Assembly (NCBI GenBank): GCA_946887045.1
Contig: CAMPKC010000004.1
Location: forward strand, 87,868 to 151,867
Reading direction: 5' to 3'
DNA length: 64,000 bases
From: an uncultured Sphingobacteriaceae bacterium
GTDB taxonomy: Bacteria; Bacteroidota; Bacteroidia; Sphingobacteriales; Sphingobacteriaceae
The notes under the pieces are model-generated. The model was given only the letters and a program-made list of their open reading frames with translations, had not been told where the DNA came from and did not search any database. A program made the translations under genes and the position numbers. Of this stretch, positions 18,201-25,252 are shown piece after piece (position 1 is the stretch's first letter; each line of letters opens with the position of its first letter).

Positions 18201-18862
18201 TTTTCCTTTAATGATAAAGGGGCAATATCAATTTCGACTATCAGATAGGATTCATCTTTTTTATTCTCGAGCTTATAGAGGTTCTTATAGGTATCCATTA
18301 AACGATCATCATTGGCTCCGTAGATAAAGCCTGCACGTGTAGATTTCGACTTTTTATCTAATTGTACAGAGAAGTTGATCTTGAACACGGGAAGATAATC
18401 TGAATACAGTACCATATCTTCATCGCCTCCGCCAATCCATTTGGCACCACTCCAGGCAGCAAGCTTAGGGTCGGGATTCATTAACCCAGTTTCAAACCAT
18501 GATTTTGCAGCATGTTGGGCATTCGTTTGATCCCAAACATTAATTACCCAATGGTACCGGGTAGACGCCCGCAGAGGCTTACCACTATATTCCAGGTTCA
18601 GTGATACATCACTTTTAATTTTATCAGAATCCCAAACGACATTTCCGGCTTCATCACTTACCACCAATTGATAAGCAATTTGTTTATACCCTGGCTTATT
18701 TTCTGTAGTCTGCATTTGCCAGCTGAAGCGAGGATGTTCAACATCAATACCTAAGGGAGTTTCTGCATATTCAACCTTCAAGTTTACGATTTGAACGGCT
18801 TTCCCAAGGAGATAACTAGGTATAAAAATTAAAATAACTAATAATTTGATATTGCTTATCAT
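15257..18862 (-). CDS. Glycoside hydrolase family 78, alpha-L-rhamnosidase
   Basis: A large secreted enzyme, 1201 residues from the ATG at 18862, chosen because a signal peptide (MISNIKLLVILIFIPSYLLG) follows directly; the longer frame to 18952 would place 30 odd residues in front. Domains: N-terminal fibronectin-like strand domain (about 25-130), jelly rolls with the Bac_rhamnosid_N signature (ARLYVTARGIYDVYLNG), a (alpha/alpha)6 barrel and a C-terminal beta domain. The catalytic block IPTDCPQRNERLGWSGD is intact, with the proposed acid at D743. It releases terminal alpha-L-rhamnose, for instance from rhamnogalacturonan or arabinogalactan side chains. It is longer than the usual 900-1000 residues because of an insert at about 170-365 that looks like an extra beta-sandwich. 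Probably part of the same regulon as the GH2 gene. Confidence 0.92.
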   Translation of the reverse strand: MISNIKLLVILIFIPSYLLGKAVQIVNLKVEYAETPLGIDVEHPRFSWQMQTTENKPGYKQIAYQLVVSDEAGNVVWDSDKIKSDVSLNLEYSGKPLRASTRYHWVINVWDQTNAQHAAKSWFETGLMNPDPKLAAWSGAKWIGGGDEDMVLYSDYLPVFKINFSVQLDKKSKSTRAGFIYGANDDRLMDTYKNLYKLENKKDESYLIVEIDIAPLSLKENAKLNVYRVGYHPDDKKKVPFKSFSIPLAIINDANKYDKHTVSLSSNLGDSRIYINGADRDEFVGEVNLNPLGRGGDFIAFPVLADIGFSLRQGQKAAFSNLEVRNLRSPANVLFTEKLDKENNGIFSGSGRSLTVRGGSYIVQGNKTETFVTANPGGNSMPMLRTTFTSSQAKVAKARLYVTARGIYDVYLNGTRIGNDYFNPGLTQYNKTHLYQTYDVTQHIHPGKNALGAILAEGWWSGGATYTGENWNFFGDQQSLLTKLVITYQDGKQDIIVSDPATWSYFDKGPVLYGSFFQGEVYDSSKESLINGWSTASYNASGWSPAKEVSLNGHITPENVAKRDNMAAVDDYSNAILIGQFGQTAKPIKELTAQSVQEVRPGVFVYDMGQNMVGVPKISLSGMEPGKKIYLRFAEVKYPDLPQYKGNAGMIMLENIRAAMAQDIYFTKGGNETIAPRFTFHGYRFVEVTGIEQPLPVEAVKGTVISSIDKLASHYETSNKKINKLWENITWSTYSNFLSIPTDCPQRNERLGWSGDISVFSRTATYLAEVPQFLRRHMLAMRDVQREDGRFTDVAPLGGGFGGVLWGSAALTVAWESYQQYDDKQLLAEHYNAMKRYIKYILEKNIDPKTNLLIQENPASWSNLGDWLGPEQEKNDNSLLWEAYFIYDLEIMRKVASVLGKAEDSKEFDVLYQQRKKFFNDTYVDKQSKKMIHSGFKQHKVDATLKPGDAVDTQISYVLPLAFDIYQKKNKGKAVDNLITTILRESKADNGTVCPAYSLMTGFIGTAWINKALSDNGRSDIAYKLLQQTTYPSWLYSVEQGATTIWERLNSYTHTEGFGGNNRMNSFNHYSFGAVGAWMYNYSLGIERDENSPGFKHFILRPEPDPTGMMTYAKGYYDSMYGRVESSWETRNGSFQYSFVVPANTTATVYIPALREKDVTESGKRTTKTNAVKFLRMENGKALYEVASGFYKFESPLKGIQ

Positions 18863-19680
18863 GTTATTTAAGTATTTGTCTGTCTGCAGCTTGAAGAAAT
18901 AAAAAAGGACTTTTATAGCGGTTATATAATTCAGCAAACGCCGCTTCCACACCTCCTTTTAAAAACTCTATTAAATCCTGATCAGAAGATTTATTTATAG
19001 CTAGCCAAGTTTAATTATCCTTAATGCTTCCAATAATAACTATATTTTCTGGAAATGTTAATGTGTCTTTAATTTTCAGCGTAAACGTACAGAAAGGTGT
19101 GTATACTCGATGGCTAAGGATCATTGAACATGCACAAGATTTTAATGCAATTGAACAGAATACTTTAGGATCAGCAACGGTGTCGATAAAACCTCCCGGT
19201 TGACTACCGATATTCCAAGTACTTTATTAGGCCTGTTTAATTATATGATCAATACGAGTGAATGTTTCTTTAATTTCATGGCTATCTGTTTAGAAAGTCA
19301 GTCGGCAGTGCCCCCAAGCTTTTTGTTAAGCCCCCTCACCTGTATACAATGCCTTTGAAAGGCAAGACTTTGAGACAAAATACGCTCTGGAGCGCAGCGT
19401 AAGAGGAAGATTTTTTCCTCAAACCCGCAGGCCTGGTCTTGACGTCAAAGAATTGTTCAGAAATTTGCTAAACAAAAAGTCTGGGAGATTTTTGAGTTGT
19501 ACTTAAAGGGATTTAAGAAAATTTCAATTATAAGCCTTAAGAAGTACGGCGAAGATGAGCCGTTCTTTTCTTTTTGCAGGAAAGCGGGTTAGGTAAGCAT
19601 GGACGAATCGGCTTTCCTAAATATCTTCTGGATTTGACAGCTTCTTTCTGTCCATACAAAATATTTTTATAAAGTTATAT

Positions 19681-19756
19681 GACTTCGCAAGTTCCGCAGC
19701 GAAGTCCCGGCCTCAAGGACGGCAAGATATTTTCGTATACGAAAATACATCTTGCT
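19681..19756. repeat. Two tandem hairpins with a 20-bp perfect palindrome
   Basis: The first hairpin pairs gacttcgc (19681-19688) with gcgaagtc (19699-19706). The second centres on a perfect 20-bp palindrome, tattttcgtatacgaaaata (19728-19747), extended by ggcaaga (19721-19727) with tcttgct (19750-19756) across a 2-nt bulge. There is no T-run typical of a terminator. A protein-binding or processing site such as an origin of transfer is possible but unproven. Confidence 0.6.
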
Positions 19757-19867
19757 GCCCACCACACGAGGGCCAGTGCTTACCGTTCGGCTGCTGCGAA
19801 TTTTGTTCAGACTTTCTGAATTGGTAGTAAAGGTGAGAAGCTTAGTTTATTGAAGTTCGCATTAAGC

Positions 19868-20015
19868 ACGGTAGGTACGAAAAATAATGAATCAACACTA
19901 AGGGCCAGAAAAACGAGGGTACACTTTTCAAAAAATTCATATTAAGTAAAATCGAAGCTCAAATGCCATGATTTAAACCCGACGTTGAGCCATATTTATC
20001 TCTCGTACCTACCGT
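19868..20015. repeat. 13-bp inverted repeat pair
   Basis: acggtaggtacga (19868-19880) and tcgtacctaccgt (20003-20015) are exact inverted copies separated by 122 bp. They lie just upstream of the helix-turn-helix gene, so they could be binding sites for it or for a recombinase. No coding frame lies between them. Confidence 0.6.
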
Positions 20016-20102
20016 CACCCTTGCGAGTTATATATTCAATTCCCTTGCATTTTTGCTTCCAATTGAAACGCGAAGATTCTGTATTAAAAAAGCACACATG
20101 AC

Positions 20103-20381
20103 ATGGAAAAGATTGAACTATTAACTAAATCGGATCTGGAGGAATTTAAGAAAGATCTACTGCAAGAAATCGGCATCCTAATTCAGCCGCAGTCGCCGGA
20201 AGGAAAGAAATGGCTTAAAAGTGCAGAAGTCAGAAAACTTTTAAATATTTCACCAGGCACCCTTCAAAATTTACGAGTAAACGGAACACTGTGCTACACG
20301 AGAGTTGGCAGCATACTTTATTATAAATATGCTGACATACTAAAAGTATTAAATGATAACGACTCTAACAGTAAACTATGA
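20103..20381 (+). CDS. Small helix-turn-helix protein of the mobile-element type (HTH_17)
   Basis: A 92-residue protein. Residues 38-85 (KWLKSAEVRKLLNISPGTLQNLR ... GSILYYKYADILKVL) form the winged helix-turn-helix typical of excisionase or MerR-like proteins; the N-terminal part is a short coiled stretch. In Bacteroidetes conjugative transposons such proteins sit near integrase genes and often control excision. The stop overlaps the start of the next gene by four bases (ATGA), so the two are translationally coupled. No integrase is in the window, so this may be a remnant of a larger element. Confidence 0.8.
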   Translation: MEKIELLTKSDLEEFKKDLLQEIGILIQPQSPEGKKWLKSAEVRKLLNISPGTLQNLRVNGTLCYTRVGSILYYKYADILKVLNDNDSNSKL

Positions 20382-20665
20382 AACCAATAACCTGCCTGGA
20401 GTACTTTATGGAAAAAGCGGCATTGGATAATCGTCTTTTTCCCACCCATGTGAGTCTATTCACGGCTATGATTCATTGTAGCCGAAACAATGAGGATGAA
20501 AGGCTTTTTAAAGTGAGCCGCAAACGTCTAATGTACTTCTCAAGAATAAAATCAATAGCCACTTACCATAAATGTATGGGTGAGCTGGTGGAATATGATT
20601 ATATCATCTACTATCCGTCGTTTGATCCTTATCGGGCAAGCAGAGTGATGATAAAGAATCCGTAA
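20378..20665 (+). CDS. Small protein of mobile-element type, unknown function
   Basis: A 95-residue protein overlapping the helix-turn-helix gene by four bases. Its middle (LFKVSRKRLMYFSRIKSIAT, then YHKCMGELVEY) looks like a small winged helix, as in replication-initiation or DnaD-like proteins. I recall this gene as the usual partner of HTH_17 genes in Pedobacter-type genomic islands, but its function is unknown to me. It probably binds DNA. Confidence 0.7.
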   Translation: MKPITCLEYFMEKAALDNRLFPTHVSLFTAMIHCSRNNEDERLFKVSRKRLMYFSRIKSIATYHKCMGELVEYDYIIYYPSFDPYRASRVMIKNP

Positions 20666-20956
20666 TTAAACATGAAGTAAGTTAGAAATGATTCAATTAG
20701 GTAATCATGAGTGCTCTGAGACGAACACACTAATCGCCATGTGAACCTTTAACAAAGAGAGAAAAAATCCAGTAAGTTTATCTCGTCTCGGCGCTCAAAT
20801 AACGCATTCATTTTTTCTTTTTGTCAAATAAAATTCAGAAATTGCAGATAGCATTTTGCAGCTAGATTAAGTAAAACAAAGTGGTGAGTAATTCGGTGAG
20901 TTCGGAAACAAAACCACATCAATGATATCGAAAAGCGCGATTTTTGGGACTAAAAC

Positions 20957-20975
20957 AAATCCCTCTTTCTCCGCA
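20957..20975 (+). other. Possible tRNA-Ser 3' end (attachment-site remnant)
   Basis: aaatccctctttctccgca resembles the T-arm 3' strand and acceptor end of Bacteroidetes serine tRNAs (typically ...AATCCCTCTCTCTCCGC). It is followed 15 bp later by a terminator, as expected downstream of a tRNA gene. The bases before it do not fold into a tRNA body or TTCRA loop. A partial tRNA end of this kind is what integration of an island into a tRNA gene leaves at one border. The match was made from memory and is only about 17 bp. Confidence 0.4.
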
Positions 20976-20989
20976 ACCTTATGAAGGAT

Positions 20990-21018
20990 AAAGCCTTTTA
21001 CGATATGTAGAAGGCTTT
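20990..21018 (+). terminator. Rho-independent terminator
   Basis: aaagcctt (20990-20997) pairs with aaggcttt (21011-21018) over a 13-nt loop and is followed by a run of T. Confidence 0.65.
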
Positions 21019-21083
21019 TTTATGAATTTTTAAATTTAGTGGTGTAATTCTGAAGCTTTTAAGTGCAATATTTATAATATTAT

Positions 21084-21341
21084 TTACAAGCCCGCTAATT
21101 CAGGATGGATATCAATAAACATATCTGTGGCTATCAAACTTAACTCATCAGGGTTACTAATTTTTTTATTGACAATTAAGTATGTACTATTTTGTCGTCC
21201 ATGAAGTGAATAAAGAAGTCTGTATCGATTAACTCTTAATAGCATACTTATAAATCTTAAATCGTCTAGTATTAGATTTCTTCTCTTCATATCGATTTGC
21301 CAGATCAATCGTATGTGCACCGAGAAACCCCAAATTTGCAA
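21084..21341 (-). CDS. Hypothetical small protein, possible fragment
   Basis: An open frame of up to 85 residues; a start at the internal Met (MKRRNLILDDLRFISMLLR) gives 68 residues. Composition is protein-like (charged N-terminus, acidic C-terminal part), but I recognise no family and there is no conserved neighbour. It lies in accessory DNA, so it may be a gene remnant or chance. Confidence 0.3.
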   Translation of the reverse strand: MQIWGFSVHIRLIWQIDMKRRNLILDDLRFISMLLRVNRYRLLYSLHGRQNSTYLIVNKKISNPDELSLIATDMFIDIHPELAGL

Positions 21342-21748
21342 TTGGGTGCTTCCGCAATATTGAAAGCATAATATTCACGCAGGTTGCCACAATTTTGGAG
21401 CATTTAAATTCATGCGATAAAAGGTTAAACCTCTTCTTATTGCTTTTATGTTTTTTTAGGAAATATTTAATAATGAAAATATCGTATTTGTATCTTTCAA
21501 CCTCGACTAAATAGTATTGATTTTCTGTTCTGAAGCTATAGGTTGCAACACTAACGAGATATTTTTTTGATGCGCGTTTTGGAAACCAACTTTATTAAAG
21601 TGATAGGCACTATCAAACATTAAAGCACCAAATACTTATAAGCTGGGTTTCTGATAGATTTAATTTCCTCAGCGCTCCTTTTCACAAGGCGAGATTTTGA
21701 AACGCGTGGATTCACACTAACCGGATTAGTGAGCAATGGAATTGAAAA
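21342..21748. other. 407-bp stretch, nothing recognised
   Basis: AT-rich accessory DNA with no plausible gene, tRNA or strong hairpin on either strand. Confidence 0.4.
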
Positions 21749-21787
21749 TTGAATTTGATTGCGAGTTCCCATATACTATTTGAGGTT

Positions 21788-22030
21788 ATGTATAATTACC
21801 AGGATGAATTTTCCTTTGACACAATAGAAAGGTTTTTAAAATTAGATTTAGCCGTAGATGGAACTCACGGGGGATTGATACTTGGACCATCACATGATGA
21901 CGGAGGAATATTTGTTTTAATAAAAAAAGAGTCATGTTATGTTTTAGGTAGAAGCCTTAGTGGGCAACGGATCTGCTTCAGGTACATTAGAGCGTTAGAT
22001 AACGGCCGGACTAGAACCGCCAGGCATTAA
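21788..22030 (+). pseudogene. Fragment of an unknown gene, fused to the end of a DUF6266 remnant
   Basis: From the ATG at 21788 the frame encodes about 65 protein-like residues (MYNYQDEFSFDTIERFLKLD onward, then GGLILGPSHDDGGIFVLI). Upstream, in another frame, a 15-codon start (ATG 21736, MELKIEFDCEFPYTI) ends in a stop; the frame can also be opened from a TTG at 21749. The last dozen residues are antisense to the DUF6266 gene, so the natural C-terminus is lost near 21990. The family is not recognised. Confidence 0.4.
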
Positions 22031-22366
22031 TCCGCGGCTTAGCTTCACCAGCGAATACTCAAGGACGAGCGCGGGATACACTCCCGAAATGGCCACGCTG
22101 ATGTTATCTGCCAAGGCATGGTTGTAGGTGGTGGCCTTACTTGGCCTATTCCTGAAGCCAACATCCAGCACAGTTCTCAAGGGGTTTAAAAAGGCGGTCA
22201 CCATTCGGAACTTCGCCTGCTGCGCCACCTGAGCGGGTGATAGCTGCCTGTTCTTTCTAATCCGTGGCATACCCCTCATGTAGTCGATGCCTCTCCAGGC
22301 ACTGCCTACTATCTGATCAATTTTTCCGGATAAATTTCTTAAAATCCCTCTACTAAACTTTCCCAT
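21995..22366 (-). pseudogene. C-terminally truncated DUF6266 family protein
   Basis: A 123-residue frame starting MGKFSRGILRNLSGKIDQIV. The motifs GSAWRGIDYMRGMP, RKNRQLSPAQVAQQAKF and LVKLSRGLMPGG are typical of DUF6266, a Bacteroidota family of unknown function normally about 200 residues long. Here the protein stops about halfway, just after the SRG-x-x-PGG block, where the sequence runs into a different fragment. It is thus probably a broken copy. DUF6266 genes are found in variable, repeat-rich genome regions, consistent with its surroundings. Confidence 0.65.
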
Positions 22367-22485
22367 AATGTTTAAATTTTAAAGGTTAAAAAATCTGTTT
22401 CTGCAGTTCTTCATTAGCGCTAAATTTTGTTCTGCTGAAGCAAACATAAGGGCGTTTTTAAGGATTAGTAGCTGTTTTTGAGGCG

Positions 22486-22534
22486 CTTGCCGAACTTTGC
22501 GAGGATTTGCGAGAACTTGCCGAAGATTGCGAAG
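22486..22534. repeat. Five imperfect ~10-bp repeats, core TTGCSGA
   Basis: Units cttgccgaa, ctttgcgag, gatttgcgag, aacttgccgaa and gattgcgaag follow one another without gaps. The unit length is not a multiple of three throughout, so this is not a coding repeat. Confidence 0.6.
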
Positions 22535-22545
22535 TTGTAGGTACT

Positions 22546-22633
22546 TTCTTCGGGACTTGTTCGGAAAAAGGGGGGGACTTGTTCGGAAATTTCCGAAGCT
22601 GTCCCGAAGCAGTCTCGAACAAGTCCCGAAGAA
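22546..22633. repeat. Long hairpin with 18-bp perfect arms
   Basis: ttcttcgggacttgttcg (22546-22563) and cgaacaagtcccgaagaa (22616-22633) are exact inverted copies. The 52-bp loop holds a second copy of gggacttgttcgga (22574-22587; first at 22552-22565) and a 16-bp palindrome ttcggaaatttccgaa (22582-22597). Confidence 0.75.
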
Positions 22634-22652
22634 GGGCTGGCTCGAAACGCAT

Positions 22653-22919
22653 TTTGTCTCACCCTGAAATCAGCTTGCCAGCAAAAAAATCAGGGAAAAC
22701 ATTCAGGCATATAACGGCTTGAGGCCACACAGCAGCTGTGACTTTCTCACTCCTGAACAGGCACACTTAAAAATAGGAATACTCAAAAAGAGATGGAAGA
22801 ACCGGAGCTATAAATTAAATGAAAAAATACTTGTATACCTCCACTACAATTAACACCTTGCAGTGTATAGTTAATCTACAATTAATCCCCTAATCTGTAT
22901 AGATTCAGGGTGAGACAAA
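22653..22919. repeat. 267-bp segment bounded by 16-bp inverted repeats
   Basis: tttgtctcaccctgaa (22653-22668) and ttcagggtgagacaaa (22904-22919) are exact inverted copies. The 235 bp between them encode no protein. The layout recalls a miniature inverted-repeat element, but no target-site duplication is visible. Confidence 0.55.
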
Positions 22920-23461
22920 TTATACACACTGCCTGGCCTTGTAGGGGACAGCTTCGGGGGAGCCGCCTAAAATTCCGAACGTGTCTCGAACGTGATACAC
23001 TAAGGGTAGGGCGTCGATACGGACAGGCATTTTAAATACTCATAAAGGCAAGTTTTTTATCAGATGAACAATTGTCTCCTAAAAACAGATTTGTCATTGG
23101 CTGTTAAAGAGGTTTTTTCCTGCAGTACTAAAAAAGGGAGTTTGTTCGGGAGCTCTTCGGAAAATTCACAGAAAAACCAAAAATATTTTTGCTTAGTGTA
23201 CCTGGTAAAGAGCAGGGAAACGGGGAGAATTGGCTGTTGCGGTCCCAGGAAAGGTCCACACTTTTTTGCGCCAGTTCCACACTTTCTACGCTCTATCGGA
23301 ATTGCATAATCTAAAAAGGGGCAACACCAAAAACTGATGATAATTAGACCCCAACCTGATTAAAATCATCTTGATGATACGATTCACGTAGTATTTTCAA
23401 TTTAGTAATCCGCGTAACTTAAGACATGTAAACTAACTAGAGTACAAATTAATCTACGAAC

Positions 23462-23698
23462 ATGCCCATTATCACAATTAAACACGAAGGCAGAGTCTAC
23501 CAAAGAGTTATATCTAAAAAGCAGGGGTTCTATGTTATGGAATCAAAAGGCCTGGAATATTGGTTTGGAAAGGATTTTCACAAGTATCCATCCACTCATG
23601 GCTGGCATATTATCAATGATAAGAGCCTGCCTGATTTCATGATGGAATTAGTATCTGAGGAGCTGCAGCGGTTAAGTATGGAACATACTGCTGTGTAG
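23462..23698 (+). CDS. Hypothetical 78-residue protein
   Basis: A small soluble protein with balanced composition: a beta-rich start (ITIKHEGRVYQRVISKKQGF) and an amphipathic helix at the end (LPDFMMELVSEELQRL). No family is recognised. A strong hairpin terminator lies 37 bp after its stop, which supports a real transcript. It stands at the right border of the accessory region. Confidence 0.6.
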   Translation: MPIITIKHEGRVYQRVISKKQGFYVMESKGLEYWFGKDFHKYPSTHGWHIINDKSLPDFMMELVSEELQRLSMEHTAV

Positions 23699-23735
23699 GA
23701 GTTATCTGTTATAAAATAGGCTTGCTATGTAAAAA

Positions 23736-23768
23736 AGAAAAGCTCACCGTGCTTCGGAGAGCTTTTCT
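23736..23768. terminator. Bidirectional hairpin terminator
   Basis: agaaaagctc (23736-23745) pairs with gagcttttct (23759-23768), a perfect 10-bp stem with A- and T-runs on the two sides. It separates the converging genes at 23462 and 23770. Confidence 0.8.
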
Positions 23769-23769
23769 C

Positions 23770-23973
23770 TCATCTAATAGTGCCTGGCTCATGATCCGGA
23801 CCAAATGTCCGTGAATTCGATCTTCCGTGACTTGAGTGCTTTGGCACATAATCGTGGTGGTCCACACCCGTCGACTCTTTTTTAGTCTCCGAGTCCGTTT
23901 TTACGCCTTGTTCATTTTTAAGCTCTGCTTCATCATTTCCAAGGGCTTTGTCAGATTTTGATTGATTTTCCAT
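23770..23973 (-). CDS. Hypothetical small hydrophilic protein
   Basis: A 67-residue, highly polar protein from the ATG at 23973 (MENQSKSDKALGNDEAELKN). The frame can be extended to 24045, but the extra residues look untranslated. It is rich in Lys, Glu, Ser and His and probably disordered. No family recognised. A strong terminator follows its stop, which favours a real gene. Confidence 0.5.
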   Translation of the reverse strand: MENQSKSDKALGNDEAELKNEQGVKTDSETKKESTGVDHHDYVPKHSSHGRSNSRTFGPDHEPGTIR

Positions 23974-24154
23974 GGTTTTCTTTTTATCCCGGTTAAATTC
24001 AATGGTAATCTTACTTTCTTTTAAAGATACAAAAAACATATGCATTAAAAAAGGCCCATTTGGAATGCATATAATTATTTATGAGGGATTTAAAGATTAA
24101 TAGTGACTTAAGTCCGTCACTATCATAGTAAAGATTCGAACAATTAACGATAAA

Positions 24155-25207
24155 CTAAAAAACCGCCTTTGACCAGTTCATGGGATTCACCTTACTAAGC
24201 TCGCCACGCAAATCTGTTTCGAGAAGAGCAGAAATGCGGTCATAGGTAAATCCGCGTGCTAAAAGAAACATTAATTTTGTAACAGCGGCCTCATAAGTCA
24301 TGTCAAAACCGCTGACAACGCCCATATTCTTTAGATCACGACTTGTTTCGTAACGCCCTAATTCAACGCTGCCAACTTTACATTGAGAAATATCGAGGAT
24401 TATCTTCCCACTTTTAATGGCAGTGTCGAGGCAATCTAAAAACCATTTTTCTGTTGTTGAATTGCCTGCCCCAAAAGACTCTAAGATTATTGCATCTGTT
24501 GCCGAACTAACTATTGCGCCAACAGTTTCTTTACTGATACCAGGATATAGTTTTAAAACAGCAATTTTATTATTTAATTTTTTATGAACCCTGAAAACAC
24601 ACTCATCGCATTTGCGAATGCTACTATCATTAAAGCGTAAATGCACTCCGGCTTCAGCCAAAACAGGATAATTTGGCGACCTGAAGGCTTCAAACTTAGC
24701 AGAGTTGTATTTAAATGAACGATTACCGCGGAAAAGTTGAAAATCAAAATAAATGCAAACTTCAGGAACCCTCGCTTTACCGTTTGCCATTTTAGCCGAT
24801 GCAATTTCAAGGGCGGTAATCAGGTTTTCTTTTGCATCTGTCCGGATCTCGCCAATGGGCAACTGGGAGCCGGTAAAAATAACAGGCTTGTTTAACCCTT
24901 CCAGCATAAAGCTCAAAGCTGAGGCAGTAAAGGCCATGGTATCAGAGCCATGAAGAATCACGAAACCATCGTATGCTTCATAGTTCTTTTCGATCAGCTC
25001 TGCCAATTCAATCCAAATAACCGGCGACATATTCGATGAATCAATAATTTCATCAAAAGAATGAACGGTTATCTGATAGGGAAGGCGTTGTAATTCAGGA
25101 ACGTTTTCGGTAATATGTTCAAAATCCAGAGGCTTTAATACACCCGTTAGTTTGTCCTGAACCATCCCAATAGTCCCCCCGGTGTAAATAATTAAAACCT
25201 TTGTCAT
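24155..25207 (-). CDS. ansA: Type I L-asparaginase
   Basis: A cytoplasmic enzyme of 350 residues from the ATG at 25207 (the longer frame starts with TTG at 25219). It hydrolyses L-asparagine to aspartate and ammonia. The first catalytic threonine lies in YTGGTIG (T12) and the second motif HGSDTM (86-91) carries T90 with D89. Length and motif spacing fit the AnsA type. It ends the minus-strand run tatD-ansA; the gap to tatD is 45 bp, so they are probably co-transcribed. Confidence 0.93.
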   Translation of the reverse strand: MTKVLIIYTGGTIGMVQDKLTGVLKPLDFEHITENVPELQRLPYQITVHSFDEIIDSSNMSPVIWIELAELIEKNYEAYDGFVILHGSDTMAFTASALSFMLEGLNKPVIFTGSQLPIGEIRTDAKENLITALEIASAKMANGKARVPEVCIYFDFQLFRGNRSFKYNSAKFEAFRSPNYPVLAEAGVHLRFNDSSIRKCDECVFRVHKKLNNKIAVLKLYPGISKETVGAIVSSATDAIILESFGAGNSTTEKWFLDCLDTAIKSGKIILDISQCKVGSVELGRYETSRDLKNMGVVSGFDMTYEAAVTKLMFLLARGFTYDRISALLETDLRGELSKVNPMNWSKAVF

Positions 25208-25252
25208 TCCGAAACTCAATTATTTTCTAAAGATATGAAAGGAAAGTCTTTG

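Larger units (their letters stand above)
18863..20102. other. 1.2-kb non-coding region with clustered hairpins
   Basis: No convincing gene lies here. From 19351 on there are at least six inverted repeats: gcctttgaaaggc (19351-19363), acgct/agcgt (19382-19400), gaggaa/ttcctc (19403-19420), aggaaagc/gctttcct (19578-19618), and the pair at 19681-19756. A 13-bp inverted repeat follows at 19868/20003. Non-coding DNA of this kind is common beside the helix-turn-helix gene pair of Bacteroidetes conjugative elements; that link is an inference. Confidence 0.5.
20666..21083. other. 418-bp intergenic stretch with a tRNA-like end and terminator
   Basis: An imperfect inverted repeat (20708-20724 with 20783-20797), a doubled ggtgagt motif near 20882-20900, the tRNA-Ser-like 3' end at 20957-20975 and a terminator at 20990-21018. 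No gene. Confidence 0.5.
22367..23461. other. 1.1-kb non-coding, repeat-rich stretch
   Basis: Contains the short tandem repeats at 22486-22534, the long hairpin at 22546-22633, the 16-bp inverted pair at 22653/22904, and a doubled cgaacgtg near 22978-22995. Frames of 60-80 codons exist here, but their translations are low-complexity or unlike protein. No gene is supported. Confidence 0.55.

Noticed and set aside
20883..20975. Complete tRNA gene
   Set aside because: Only the 3' end resembles a tRNA; no acceptor 5' strand, anticodon arm or T-loop can be folded upstream.
22507..22722. Open frames of 64-71 codons on both strands over the repeat patch
   Set aside because: Translations simply reflect the short DNA repeats; several frames are open at once, which points to composition rather than coding.
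22653..22919. CRISPR-like spacing of repeats
   Set aside because: Only one inverted pair exists and there are no regularly spaced direct repeats or cas genes.
23064..23309. 81-codon open frame
   Set aside because: Translation is low in structure with no recognisable family or neighbour support; the region looks non-coding.
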